Assembly: GCA_002428015.1 (NCBI GenBank)
Contig: DIZW01000023.1
Span: forward strand, 1-44,839
Length of the DNA stretch: 44,839 bases
Source: Oxalobacteraceae bacterium UBA6018
GTDB taxonomy: Bacteria; Pseudomonadota; Gammaproteobacteria; Burkholderiales; Burkholderiaceae_D
Reading direction: 5' to 3'
Below, in pieces: positions 33,772 to 41,744 of this stretch. The notes below the pieces were generated by a model. That model saw only the letters and a list, made by a program, of their open reading frames with translations, was not told where the DNA came from and searched no databases. Within the stretch, counting starts at the first letter, position 1. Each line of letters opens with the position of its first letter. The position numbers and the translations under genes are program-made.

Positions 33772-36700
33772 ATGTTCCTGTCCGACTTTAGCATCCGGCG
33801 TCCGATCGCGACGCTGGTCATCATCCTGGCGCTCATGTGCCTGGGCCTGCTGGCGCTGACCAAGCTGCGCGTGAACCAGTACCCGGACATCGAGCCGCCC
33901 GTGCTGTCGATCGTCATTCCCTATCCCGGCGCCTCGCCCGAATCGGTCGAGCGCGAGATCATCACCCGCATTGAAAAGTCGCTCCAGAGCATTCCCGGCG
34001 TCGACCACGTGTATGCGGAGGCGAGCGAGGGCAGCGCCAATATCTGGATTAACTTTAACTTCAGCAAGAACATGATCGAGGCGTCGGACGAGGCGCGTAA
34101 CGTCATCGCCGCCGTGCGCTACAAGCTGCCGCAGGAGATGCGCGAGCCGATCTTCCAGCGCGTGGACCCGTCCGCCCAGCCGGTGATGATCCTGTCGCTG
34201 TCGTCGACCTCGCAGTCGCATGCCGACATCTCGCGCCTGGCCGAGGACAGCCTGGTGGACCGCCTGCGCGCTGTGGACGGCGTGGCCACCGTGGTCGTGG
34301 GCGGCTCGCTCAAGCGCGAGCTGAGCGTGCTGCTGCACGCGCAAAAGCTGCATGAATATAACGTCTCCGTGGCCGAGGTGGTGACCGCGCTGCGCAACGA
34401 GAATGCGACGGCGCCCGTCGGCACCCTGCACGGGCCGCTGGAAGACCACAGCATCCGCCTATCGGGCCGCATCCGGGCGCCGGCCGATTACGAGCGCATC
34501 GTCATCGCGCGCCATGGCGACGAGGCGGTACGGCTGGCCCAGGTCGCCACCATCAGCGACGGTTTCGCCGACGTCAACGACGTCACCATGCGCAACGGCA
34601 AGCCCAACGTCGGCTTCTTCCTGACCCGTTCGCGCGACGCGAGCACGGTGGACATGGCCATCGGCGTGCGCAAGCTGGTCAAGGAGATCGGCGCCACGCT
34701 GCCGGCCGGCACCAAGCTGGAGATCACCAGCGACGGCGGGCGCGACGCGAAAAACCAGCTGGGCAACGTGGTGCACGCGCTGGTGCTCGGTGCCGGCCTC
34801 ACCATCGTGGTGGTCTACCTGTTCCTCAATTCCTGGCGCTCGACCCTGGTCACGTCGCTGAGCCTGCCGACCTCGGTGATCGCCGCCCTGATCGTCGTGT
34901 GGCTGTGCGGCTTCACGCTCAACTTCATGTCCCTGCTGGGGCTGTCGCTGGCCATCGGCGTGCTCATCGACGACGCGATCGTCGTGCGCGAGAACATCGT
35001 GCGCCACATGGAGGCCGGGGCCGACCCGGTCAGCGCGGCGCGCAACGGTACCCGCGAGATCGGCGTGGCGGTGGCCGCCAGCACCTTCGCCATCATCGCC
35101 GTGTTCGTGCCGGTGGCCTTCATGCCGGGCGAGGCCGGCCAGTGGTTCAAGCCGTTCGCCTTGACGGTGGCTTTTTCGGTGCTGGTGAGCCTGTTCATCT
35201 CGTTCACCTTGGACCCGATGCTGTCGGCCTACTGGGGCGACCCGGCCGGCTACCACCGCGCCGAAAAGCGCGGCATCGGACGCCAGCTGGCGCGCTTGAA
35301 CGGCTGGTTCGACCGCCAGTCCGCCGGTTACGGCAAGGTGGTGGGCTGGGCGCTGCGCCACCGCGGCTGGATGACGCTCATCGCGCTGGCCGCGTTCGCC
35401 GGCGCCATCGCGCTGCAGCTGGCCTTCGGCGGCACCAGCTTCCTGCCGGTGGTGGATACGGGCAAGGTGAGGATCGACGTGCGCAGCCCGCCGACCTCCA
35501 GCCTGCCATACTCCCAGCTCAAGGTGGACAAGGCGGTGCAGGTGGCGCACACGCTGCCCGACACCCGTGCCACGGACAGCACCGCCAACGCCGGCGGCGG
35601 CAGGATCTACGTCAACATCGGCACCCGCGCGGAGCGCAAGCGCTCGGCCGCGGACGTGGCGGCCGACCTGCGCCGGCTGCTGGCCAATGTGATCGGGGCC
35701 GAATACGTCGTCAGCGACGACCTGGCCAGCAGCGCGCGCACGGTCGAGATCGAGTTCTCGGGCACCGATTCGCGCAAGCTGATGGAGATCACCAACGCCT
35801 ACATGGACAAGCTCAGGCAGGTCAAGGGCGCGGTCGACGTGGGCCTGTCCGAGCAGGACCCGAAGGACGAGCTGCAGATCGAGCTGGACCGTGGCCTGGC
35901 CAGCACCCTGGGCGTGTCCGTCAACGACGTGGCGCAGACGATGCGGGTGGCCTTCGCGGGCGTTCCCGTGGGCGACTGGATCGACCCCACCGGCGAGGCG
36001 CGCGACGTGGCCGTGCGGCTGGACCCGGCCGACCGGGTCAGCGCGCAGAACATCGAACGCCTGCCGATCGCCGTCAACGGCGGGCGCCAGATGGTGCCGC
36101 TCGAACAGATCGCGCACATCACGATGAGCAAAGGGCCTTCGCACATCGCCCACACCGACGGGCGGCGCGTGGTGACGGTGTCGGCCAACGCCCAGGGCCG
36201 TTCGGCCGGCGAAGTGACCGACGACGCGATGGCGCTGGCGCGCAGCATTGATTTCCCGCCTGGCTACGGGATCTACCTGGGCGGCGCTTCGCGCAGCCAG
36301 AAGGAATTGTTCACCGCGATGGCGGTCGCGCTGGCGATGGGGATCGGCTTGATGTACCTGATTTTGGTGGTCCAGTTCGGCTCCTTCAGCGCGCCGCTGG
36401 CGATCATGCTGTCGCTGCCGCTGAGCCTGATCGGCGTGGTGCTGGCCTTGCTGCTGACCGGCGGCAGCCTCAACTTGATGAGCCTGATCGGCGTGATCAT
36501 GCTGATGGGCCTGGTGGCGAAGAACGCGATCCTGCTGCTCGACTGCACACGCAACCTGGAGGCCCAGGGCACGCCGCGTTCGGCCGCCCTGGTGCTGGCC
36601 GGGCAGCTGCGCCTGCGCCCGATCGTGATGACCAGCTTCGCCTTGATCGCGGGCATGTTGCCGGTCGCGGTAGGCGGCGGGGAGGGCGCCGAGTTCTACC

Positions 36701-36900
36701 GTCCGCTGGCGGTGGCCATCATCGGCGGCACCATCACCTCGACCCTGCTGACCTTGCTGGTGGTGCCGACTTTCTATGACAGCATCGAGCTGGCCTGCGC
36801 CCGGATCGCCCCGCGTTTCAGGCGCCGCCGCGTGCCGAGCCAGGCGGGAACGTCCGGCCAGGCGGCGAAGGCGATTGGCGCCGTGGACGAGGCGGTGTAA
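33772..36900 (+). CDS. RND multidrug-type efflux permease (HAE1 family)
   Basis: 1042 residues, full length for the AcrB-like HAE1 family. The N-terminus (FLSDFSIRRPIATLVIILALM) is typical. Two large periplasmic loops alternate with two sets of six helices. The helix-4 motif LAIGVLIDDAIVVREN carries the paired Asp residues of the proton path. The closing motifs GVIMLMGLVAKNAILLLD and LRPIVMTSFALIAGMLP are intact. It pumps substrates from periplasm or inner membrane to TolC using the proton gradient. With the adjacent adaptor and the divergent tolC it completes a tripartite pump, probably for the lipopeptide after the ABC exporter has moved it across the inner membrane. It converges with the phosphopantetheinyl transferase gene with no clear terminator between them. 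Confidence 0.95.
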   Translation: MFLSDFSIRRPIATLVIILALMCLGLLALTKLRVNQYPDIEPPVLSIVIPYPGASPESVEREIITRIEKSLQSIPGVDHVYAEASEGSANIWINFNFSKNMIEASDEARNVIAAVRYKLPQEMREPIFQRVDPSAQPVMILSLSSTSQSHADISRLAEDSLVDRLRAVDGVATVVVGGSLKRELSVLLHAQKLHEYNVSVAEVVTALRNENATAPVGTLHGPLEDHSIRLSGRIRAPADYERIVIARHGDEAVRLAQVATISDGFADVNDVTMRNGKPNVGFFLTRSRDASTVDMAIGVRKLVKEIGATLPAGTKLEITSDGGRDAKNQLGNVVHALVLGAGLTIVVVYLFLNSWRSTLVTSLSLPTSVIAALIVVWLCGFTLNFMSLLGLSLAIGVLIDDAIVVRENIVRHMEAGADPVSAARNGTREIGVAVAASTFAIIAVFVPVAFMPGEAGQWFKPFALTVAFSVLVSLFISFTLDPMLSAYWGDPAGYHRAEKRGIGRQLARLNGWFDRQSAGYGKVVGWALRHRGWMTLIALAAFAGAIALQLAFGGTSFLPVVDTGKVRIDVRSPPTSSLPYSQLKVDKAVQVAHTLPDTRATDSTANAGGGRIYVNIGTRAERKRSAADVAADLRRLLANVIGAEYVVSDDLASSARTVEIEFSGTDSRKLMEITNAYMDKLRQVKGAVDVGLSEQDPKDELQIELDRGLASTLGVSVNDVAQTMRVAFAGVPVGDWIDPTGEARDVAVRLDPADRVSAQNIERLPIAVNGGRQMVPLEQIAHITMSKGPSHIAHTDGRRVVTVSANAQGRSAGEVTDDAMALARSIDFPPGYGIYLGGASRSQKELFTAMAVALAMGIGLMYLILVVQFGSFSAPLAIMLSLPLSLIGVVLALLLTGGSLNLMSLIGVIMLMGLVAKNAILLLDCTRNLEAQGTPRSAALVLAGQLRLRPIVMTSFALIAGMLPVAVGGGEGAEFYRPLAVAIIGGTITSTLLTLLVVPTFYDSIELACARIAPRFRRRRVPSQAGTSGQAAKAIGAVDEAV

Positions 36901-36952
36901 GCGGCGATCCGCGCATCGGCGGACGAGGGCCGCGCCGGACCTTCACTGGACG

Positions 36953-37696
36953 CTACCAGCTGAAACAGGTCATCACCTCGCCGCCCGGGAGCAGGCGGAA
37001 GGCGATCGCGGACGATCTTCCCGCGGGCCAATCCGGGCACAGCGTTTCCTGGGTTGTGAAGCGGATTCTGCCCGGCTCGAGGTCGATCGCGTCGATGCGG
37101 ATCGCGTCGAAATCGACGAACCGGCCGACGGTGGGGAAGATCGCCTTGTAAAAGCTCTCCTTGGCCGAGAAGGCGAGCGTGACCGCGAGGGCGTAAGGTG
37201 GGTGGCCCGGCGCATGCAGCCGCTGGCGTTCATCGGCCGACAGTCCGATCTGTTCCACGCTGGCGAGCGCTTCCTCCGCGATGCGCTCTTCGATGTCGAC
37301 GCCGATCCCGCGCCACGAAGCGGCCTGCGCGACACTCGCTGCCGCGTACCGTGCGTTATGCGTGATCGAACCGACGATGCCGGGTGGCCATATCGGTTCG
37401 CGCCGGCTCCCCGTGTCGACGCGCGCGTTCTCCACGCCGATTTCCGCCAGCGCGGCGCTTGCCGCCAGGCGGCCGAAAAAATATTCGCATTGACGCCGCG
37501 GCACGCTGCGCTCGATCGCCGCCGGGAGCGCGATCCCTGCGCGGGCGAAGGCGGCGAGATGGAAGCTGGCCGGCTCGAATTCGATGAGATGGATGCGCAA
37601 GCAATGCGCATCGCGTTGCCAAGCGAAGGCGCTGGCCTGCGCCAGACCTGGCATGGTCGTTCCGGATGGCGCAGGCGCGGTGGGGGATGGGGGCAT
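36953..37696 (-). CDS. 4'-phosphopantetheinyl transferase (EntD/Sfp superfamily)
   Basis: 247 residues with the superfamily motifs in order: RRQCEYFFGRLAASAAL, GIVGSITHN, GVDIEERI (metal-binding Asp and Glu) and FSAKESFYKAIFP with the catalytic Lys and Glu. SITHN plus this layout is the EntD branch. The enzyme moves the phosphopantetheine arm from CoA to carrier-domain serines, here Ser585, 1072, 1079 and 2137 of the NRPS proteins and the FAAL-fused carrier. Location next to the RND genes marks the right edge of the cluster. ATGs at 37696 and 37654 are both possible; the longer is given. Confidence 0.92.
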   Translation of the reverse strand: MPPSPTAPAPSGTTMPGLAQASAFAWQRDAHCLRIHLIEFEPASFHLAAFARAGIALPAAIERSVPRRQCEYFFGRLAASAALAEIGVENARVDTGSRREPIWPPGIVGSITHNARYAAASVAQAASWRGIGVDIEERIAEEALASVEQIGLSADERQRLHAPGHPPYALAVTLAFSAKESFYKAIFPTVGRFVDFDAIRIDAIDLEPGRIRFTTQETLCPDWPAGRSSAIAFRLLPGGEVMTCFSW

Positions 37697-37808
37697 GCGG
37701 CAAATTTGTTGTTGAGCCTGCCATGATTATGAACCCATCCGCAGCCCGCCGCACGTCAAAGCGCGGCAGGTGGCCGGCGTCACCGGCGGGCTGGCGGCGG
37801 AGCGGCGC

Positions 37809-38483
37809 TCAGTCGCCTCGGATATCGCTGTTGGCGTCGTTGACGACAAACCCTTGGTCCTGTACGGCGAAGGTCGCCGCCGGCAGCGCGTTCTTGCTGG
37901 CGAAGGTGACGCGCCATTGCACCGTGCCGCCGGCGTCGGTGATGAGCAGCGGCACGTTCAAGGATGGGCTCCAGCAGATGTTGCTGGCCGATCCAGCGCG
38001 TGTCAGGACGTACCACTGGCATGCGAGGAGCGGTTTGTCGTTGACGGGCGCCGCCGCGAGGCGGGTCAAGCTGTAGTCGCCGCTTGGCCGGGCCAGCGCG
38101 TGCGATAAGCTGAACCAGTCAGTGAAATGGCCGATCCGGTACAGGTTGCTGCGCTCGACATCCGTGCGAATCTTGCGCTTGAGGTCAAGCACCACCATGC
38201 GCCATTCGGCGTCCTTGGGGGACTTGAGCACATAGGTTTCCAGCGCGTCGTCGGTGCGCCGCCTGAGCTTGCGGTCGCGGTCGCGCCAGACCTCGATATG
38301 GTGCTCGGTGCCGCCCAACTGGTAGGTGGCGCGGTAGTCGAGCGCGGCCGGCTCGCCTTTGTCGTTGAAGACCTGGTCAAAATGCAGCGCGCCAGCCGCG
38401 AAGGCGGGGGCGGAGGCGACGCATGCGGCGAGAAAAAAAGCCCGCGAACATCGCGGGCTGAAACGAACTTTTTGAAATGTCAT
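37809..38483 (-). CDS. Secreted hypothetical protein whose start region contains a terminator
   Basis: 224 residues with a Sec-like signal (hydrophobic AFFLAACVASAPAFA, cleavage near residue 29) and a mature part rich in beta strands and charge (YQLGGTEHHIEVWRDRDRKLRRR). No family is recognised. It could be a lipid-binding or outer-membrane-associated protein, but that is only a guess. The odd point is that its signal peptide codons (about residues 8-17) are written in the hairpin and T-tract of a Rho-independent terminator that ends the upstream gene. No other in-frame start lies before the signal peptide. Either the hairpin also attenuates this gene or transcription starts just upstream of 38483. 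Confidence 0.7.
   Translation of the reverse strand: MTFQKVRFSPRCSRAFFLAACVASAPAFAAGALHFDQVFNDKGEPAALDYRATYQLGGTEHHIEVWRDRDRKLRRRTDDALETYVLKSPKDAEWRMVVLDLKRKIRTDVERSNLYRIGHFTDWFSLSHALARPSGDYSLTRLAAAPVNDKPLLACQWYVLTRAGSASNICWSPSLNVPLLITDAGGTVQWRVTFASKNALPAATFAVQDQGFVVNDANSDIRGD
38433..38459 (-). terminator. Rho-independent terminator inside the next gene's signal-peptide codons
   Basis: On the minus strand a perfect 9-bp stem, AGCCCGCGA (38459-38451) with TCGCGGGCT (38447-38439), has a 3-base loop and is followed by seven T (38439-38433). It lies 50 bases after the stop of the phosphodiesterase gene, as expected for its terminator, and within the coding frame that begins at 38483. Confidence 0.85.
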
Positions 38484-38508
38484 ACGAATTGTTATTGGCT
38501 CAGTAAGC

Positions 38509-40617
38509 TTAGTTGCGGACGGGCTGGGCGTAGTCGAAGTAGCGGTAGGTCTTGCCGTCGACGGTGAGATCCTTGACCATCAGGTTGACCGAGTAGCTGC
38601 CGTTGGTCAACGCTGGATCGCTGGAGGCGCCGGCCAGGTCGGTCGGGAGCTTGAAGCTCAGGCCGGTGGCCGCGACCGACGGATTGAGCACCGCGGTCTT
38701 GACGCTCGTTGCGCTGGCACTGGCCGGCTTGACCAGGGCTTCGTTGAGCACGCGGCCGTCCGCTTGCGGCATCGACTGGCCGAGCAGGTAGGCGACGGTC
38801 GGGGCGACGTCCACGTTGCCGGTAGGATTGCTGATCGTGGTGCCGGTACGGAAGGCCGGGCCGCTGGCGATGAGCGTGTTGTGCACGTCGATCGGGCTGA
38901 AGCTGCCGTGCATGCCGCGGTTGGCGCCGGTGCTCTCGAACTCGATGCCGGGCATGCCGTTGACCAGCTGCTGGGCGTCCCAGTTGAAGCTGACTACGAT
39001 GTCGGGCTGGCCTTTGCCGGCGCGGACGGTGTTCTCGAGGTTGATCATCGACATCGGCAGGGTGCCGGGGACGACGCCGTAGCGGCTGTCGACGAAAATC
39101 GCGCCGTATTCTTCACGCGACTGCAGGAAGCGCACCACGCCGGCGATGGTCGCGGCGTCATGGTCCGGCACGTACAGATAGTCCGATCCGCCGTTGGCGG
39201 CCACGACGATGCCCTTGGCTGGCAGCACGGCCGGGACCTTGAAGCTGGCTACCGGCGCCGGCAAGGTCGCGCTGATCGCCTGGTACTTGCTGTTCGCCGG
39301 GCCGCACAGCGCGCCGGTCGCGTCCACGTTGACCGGGAGCAGGTTGCTGCCGTCGGCCTTGATGCCGTACATGGCCGAGGTGGAGCAGCCGTTGCCGTCG
39401 TAAGCCTTGAAGCCGGCGTAGGTCAGCAGGTCGGCGGTGCGCACGTCGCCCGACACCGAGAAGCCGTTGATGGCGTCGCGCGCACCCAGCGCGGCGTTGG
39501 TCACGCCGTTCGCGACCGAGGTGCTGGCCGTGATCGCACGCAGGGGATACAGGCTGGCCGGACCCGACACATTGCTGTGGCCGTGGTCGGAGACGACAAT
39601 GATATTGGTGCTCGTATCCATGCCGTTGGTCTTGAGCGCGGCCATCAGCTCGCCCAGGCGCGCATCCTGCGAAGCGAGCGCCTTGTGGTAGTTGGCCGAG
39701 CCCGGGCCATATGCGTGCTGGGTGTTGTCCGGCGTGCGGAACCAGATCAGCGACAGGTCAGGCAGCTTCTTCGGCAGGATGAAGTCGGTGTACAGCTTCA
39801 TCATGTACTTGTTGGCCGCGTCTTCCGGATTGCCCTGGGTGGTGTCGGTGGCATCCTTCGCTTGCAGGCCGTTGGGCAGGGCGAACGTCAGCGCGTTGGC
39901 GCGCGCGGTCGGGTTGCCGTTGGTGGCGCTGAGCGTCACGCTGCCGGACGGGTAGGCGAACGGGGTGTTGAGCGGCAGGGCCAGGTTGGCCGCCTGCATT
40001 TCGGTGATCAGCGAGGCCGGCATCACGGTGTTCTCGTCGACGAAGACCCCGCCGCGGCCCAGATCCTGGATGAAGGCCGCGCCGGACTTGCCGATGGTGG
40101 CGGTCTTCAGGCCCGCGTCCTGGGCGGTCTTGAACAGGCTCTTCACGAGCAGCAGCTGGCCGCCGTAGTAGTCGTTCAGGGTGGTCAGGACCGCGTAGTC
40201 CTCAGTGAACACTGGCGCCACGTAGTCTTGGGTTCCGCCGCCCGCGGTCTTGCCGGCAGGGATAGGCTGGCTGGCGCCGGCTTGCGGCGGCGTCCAGAAG
40301 GTGTTGCCGTAGAAGCCGCTGGTCTTCGGGAACGAGCCGGTCGCGAACGACGAACCGTTCATCATCGTGAACGTCGGGTAGGTCGAGTGGTTGTCGGCGA
40401 ACTGCACACCGGCCTGGCGCAGCGCGTACAGGTTGGGAGTGTCGGTGGGGCTGACCGAGTCGGGACGCAGACCGTCCCAGACCATGATGATGGTGCGCTG
40501 GACCGGTGCGGCGGCCGCGGCCTGGACGGGCGGTGTCGCGGCGTCCTTGGGGGAACTGCAGGCGCTGACGAAGGCGAGCACGCCGACAAAGCCGATGGGG
40601 AGAAGAGGAAGGCGCAT
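38509..40617 (-). CDS. Secreted type I phosphodiesterase / nucleotide pyrophosphatase
   Basis: 702 residues from the ATG at 40617, with AGGAAA upstream. The extra 50 codons to 40767 look non-coding. A lipoprotein signal ends VSAC-SSP. The alkaline-phosphatase-superfamily metal sites are visible: Asp in MVWDGLRPD, the nucleophile Thr in YPTFTMMNG, Asp and His in FRTPDNTQHAYGPG, and Asp-His in VVSDHGHSN, with a later His in GMHGSF. This is the type I phosphodiesterase / NPP pattern, acting on phosphodiesters at the cell surface. The substrate is unknown. It has its own terminator and is not obviously linked to the NRPS cluster. Confidence 0.88.
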   Translation of the reverse strand: MRLPLLPIGFVGVLAFVSACSSPKDAATPPVQAAAAAPVQRTIIMVWDGLRPDSVSPTDTPNLYALRQAGVQFADNHSTYPTFTMMNGSSFATGSFPKTSGFYGNTFWTPPQAGASQPIPAGKTAGGGTQDYVAPVFTEDYAVLTTLNDYYGGQLLLVKSLFKTAQDAGLKTATIGKSGAAFIQDLGRGGVFVDENTVMPASLITEMQAANLALPLNTPFAYPSGSVTLSATNGNPTARANALTFALPNGLQAKDATDTTQGNPEDAANKYMMKLYTDFILPKKLPDLSLIWFRTPDNTQHAYGPGSANYHKALASQDARLGELMAALKTNGMDTSTNIIVVSDHGHSNVSGPASLYPLRAITASTSVANGVTNAALGARDAINGFSVSGDVRTADLLTYAGFKAYDGNGCSTSAMYGIKADGSNLLPVNVDATGALCGPANSKYQAISATLPAPVASFKVPAVLPAKGIVVAANGGSDYLYVPDHDAATIAGVVRFLQSREEYGAIFVDSRYGVVPGTLPMSMINLENTVRAGKGQPDIVVSFNWDAQQLVNGMPGIEFESTGANRGMHGSFSPIDVHNTLIASGPAFRTGTTISNPTGNVDVAPTVAYLLGQSMPQADGRVLNEALVKPASASATSVKTAVLNPSVAATGLSFKLPTDLAGASSDPALTNGSYSVNLMVKDLTVDGKTYRYFDYAQPVRN

Positions 40618-40952
40618 GTTTGGGTAATTTCCTAGAGTCGAGCAATGAAGTAAGAAGAAAGCATTCACAACAACTTTCGACAGCTTAGCTATGCTTAATG
40701 ACAACAGCATGACCGGCGTACTGAACATTTGCCGCGCGAAGAAGGCCGGCTCCGGCCAGGCGCGCACGTGTGTTTTCGCCTTCCAAGGGGGGCCGCGGCC
40801 GGCGCCGGCTGGCGGCCTTCTTTGCCTGCATGGGAGGGCGAATTTGGTGCTACGCTAACGCTGCTTAACGCTGCTTAACGCTGCTTAACGCTGCTAAACG
40901 CATGCACACGGAGCTACCTGGCGGCCGACCGCCAGTCACTTGGAGGGAAAAT
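40618..40952. promoter_or_regulatory. Divergent intergenic region with tandem 10-mers
   Basis: These 335 bases separate the phosphodiesterase gene from the DUF2867 gene and must carry both promoters. No clear -35/-10 pair could be assigned with confidence. The only distinctive structure is the run of 10-base repeats at 40851-40900, close to the DUF2867 start. A 54-base low-information stretch rich in GGC/GCC (40764-40820) precedes it. Confidence 0.5.
40851..40900 (+). repeat. Five tandem 10-base repeats before the DUF2867 gene
   Basis: Three perfect copies of CTGCTTAACG (40861-40890) are flanked by one degenerate copy on each side (TACGCTAACG and CTGCTAAACG). The unit length is about one helical turn, so all copies face the same side of the DNA. 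The array ends 52 bases before the DUF2867 start codon. Confidence 0.9.
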
Positions 40953-41474
40953 ATGAATGGTTCGAAACCGCGTCAGGTGAGCGCGATTCCGGTTCCGCCG
41001 GACAGCAGGATTGGCGAAACCCTCGCGGGCGCGTATTTTTACGACAGCTACGAAACGGCGCGCGAGTTTCACGGGCAATCGGCCCTGGCGCTGTATCTGG
41101 ATGGCTTGTCCAGAACGCCCTCATGGGTCAACGGTCTCATGTCGCTGCGAAACCGGATCGTCTCCCTGGTCGGCCTGAAGGACCTGGGCAGGCTGGGCGG
41201 CGTCGATCCCGGCAAACCGGCCAGCGCTTACCGGGTGGGAGACCGGGTCGGGATTTTTTCGCTGCTTTATCTGAGCGACGAGGAGATCATTTTGGGCGAT
41301 GCGGACCGCCATTTGCGCGTGCAAGTCTCGGTGCGCAAGCTGCTGCGCGAGGGCCGTTCAAGCGTCGCGGTGTCGACCGTGGTCCACATCAATAACCTGC
41401 TTGGCCGGGTGTACATGTTCTTCGTTGCACCTTTGCATAAAATCATCGTGCCGGCGTCGCTGGCGCGCTTTTGA
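40953..41474 (+). CDS. DUF2867 domain protein
   Basis: 173 residues from the ATG at 40953, which has a strong ribosome site (GGAGGGAAA). The upstream ATG at 40902 lies at the edge of the repeat array and is rejected. The conserved DUF2867 pattern is present: YFYDSYETAREF, then ALYLDGLSRTPSWVNGLMSLRNRIVSLVGLK, then VGIFSLLYLSDEEIILGDADRHLRVQVS, and a C-terminal PLHKIIVPASLAR. The family function is unknown. Members are single-domain cytoplasmic or membrane-peripheral proteins. It stands alone. Confidence 0.85.
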   Translation: MNGSKPRQVSAIPVPPDSRIGETLAGAYFYDSYETAREFHGQSALALYLDGLSRTPSWVNGLMSLRNRIVSLVGLKDLGRLGGVDPGKPASAYRVGDRVGIFSLLYLSDEEIILGDADRHLRVQVSVRKLLREGRSSVAVSTVVHINNLLGRVYMFFVAPLHKIIVPASLARF

Positions 41475-41506
41475 GGTCGGTGGGGCGCCGCCTTGTCATC
41501 CAACGC

Positions 41507-41545
41507 GGCCGCGCAGTCGCGCCTTTACCGGCGCGATGCGCGGCC
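41507..41545 (+). other. Strong GC-rich hairpin after the DUF2867 gene
   Basis: GGCCGCGCA (41507-41515) pairs with TGCGCGGCC (41537-41545). Inside it TCGCGCC (41517-41523) pairs with GGCGCGA (41530-41536) around a TTTACC loop, leaving a single bulged G. That is 16 bp in 39 bases, with no T-tract. It may block RNA decay or act as a weak terminator. Confidence 0.6.
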
Positions 41546-41643
41546 ACGAAAATCGGTTGACGGATGCTTTTAATTGTTGCTACCCTGAGCTGTCGTTGTG
41601 GCTCATATTGTTCCGTCCTAAGCAGACGGGTTTTTTTAAAATG

Positions 41644-41662
41644 GAAATGATAGCGGTACCAA
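41644..41662 (+). promoter_or_regulatory. LacI-like operator copy 1 upstream of GH5 gene
   Basis: A 19-base sequence GAAATGATAGCGGTACCAA, identical to 41706-41724. The core TGATAGCGGTACCA is an imperfect palindrome (10 of 14 positions) centred on CG, the form typical of LacI-family operators (TG.TA..CG..TA.CA style). It lies 83-101 bases before the GH5 start codon. Confidence 0.6.
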
Positions 41663-41705
41663 CGCGATGCACAAATAATGGTTGCAAGCATCGTTTTTGC
41701 GTCAA

Positions 41706-41724
41706 GAAATGATAGCGGTACCAA
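41706..41724 (+). promoter_or_regulatory. LacI-like operator copy 2 upstream of GH5 gene
   Basis: A perfect second copy of the 19-base element at 41644-41662, with 62 bases (about six helical turns) between equivalent positions. That spacing allows two bound dimers to face the same side of the DNA and form a loop. It ends 20 bases before the GH5 start codon, a place where a bound repressor would block transcription. Confidence 0.62.
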
Positions 41725-41744
41725 AATCGAACAGGAGACTTTGC

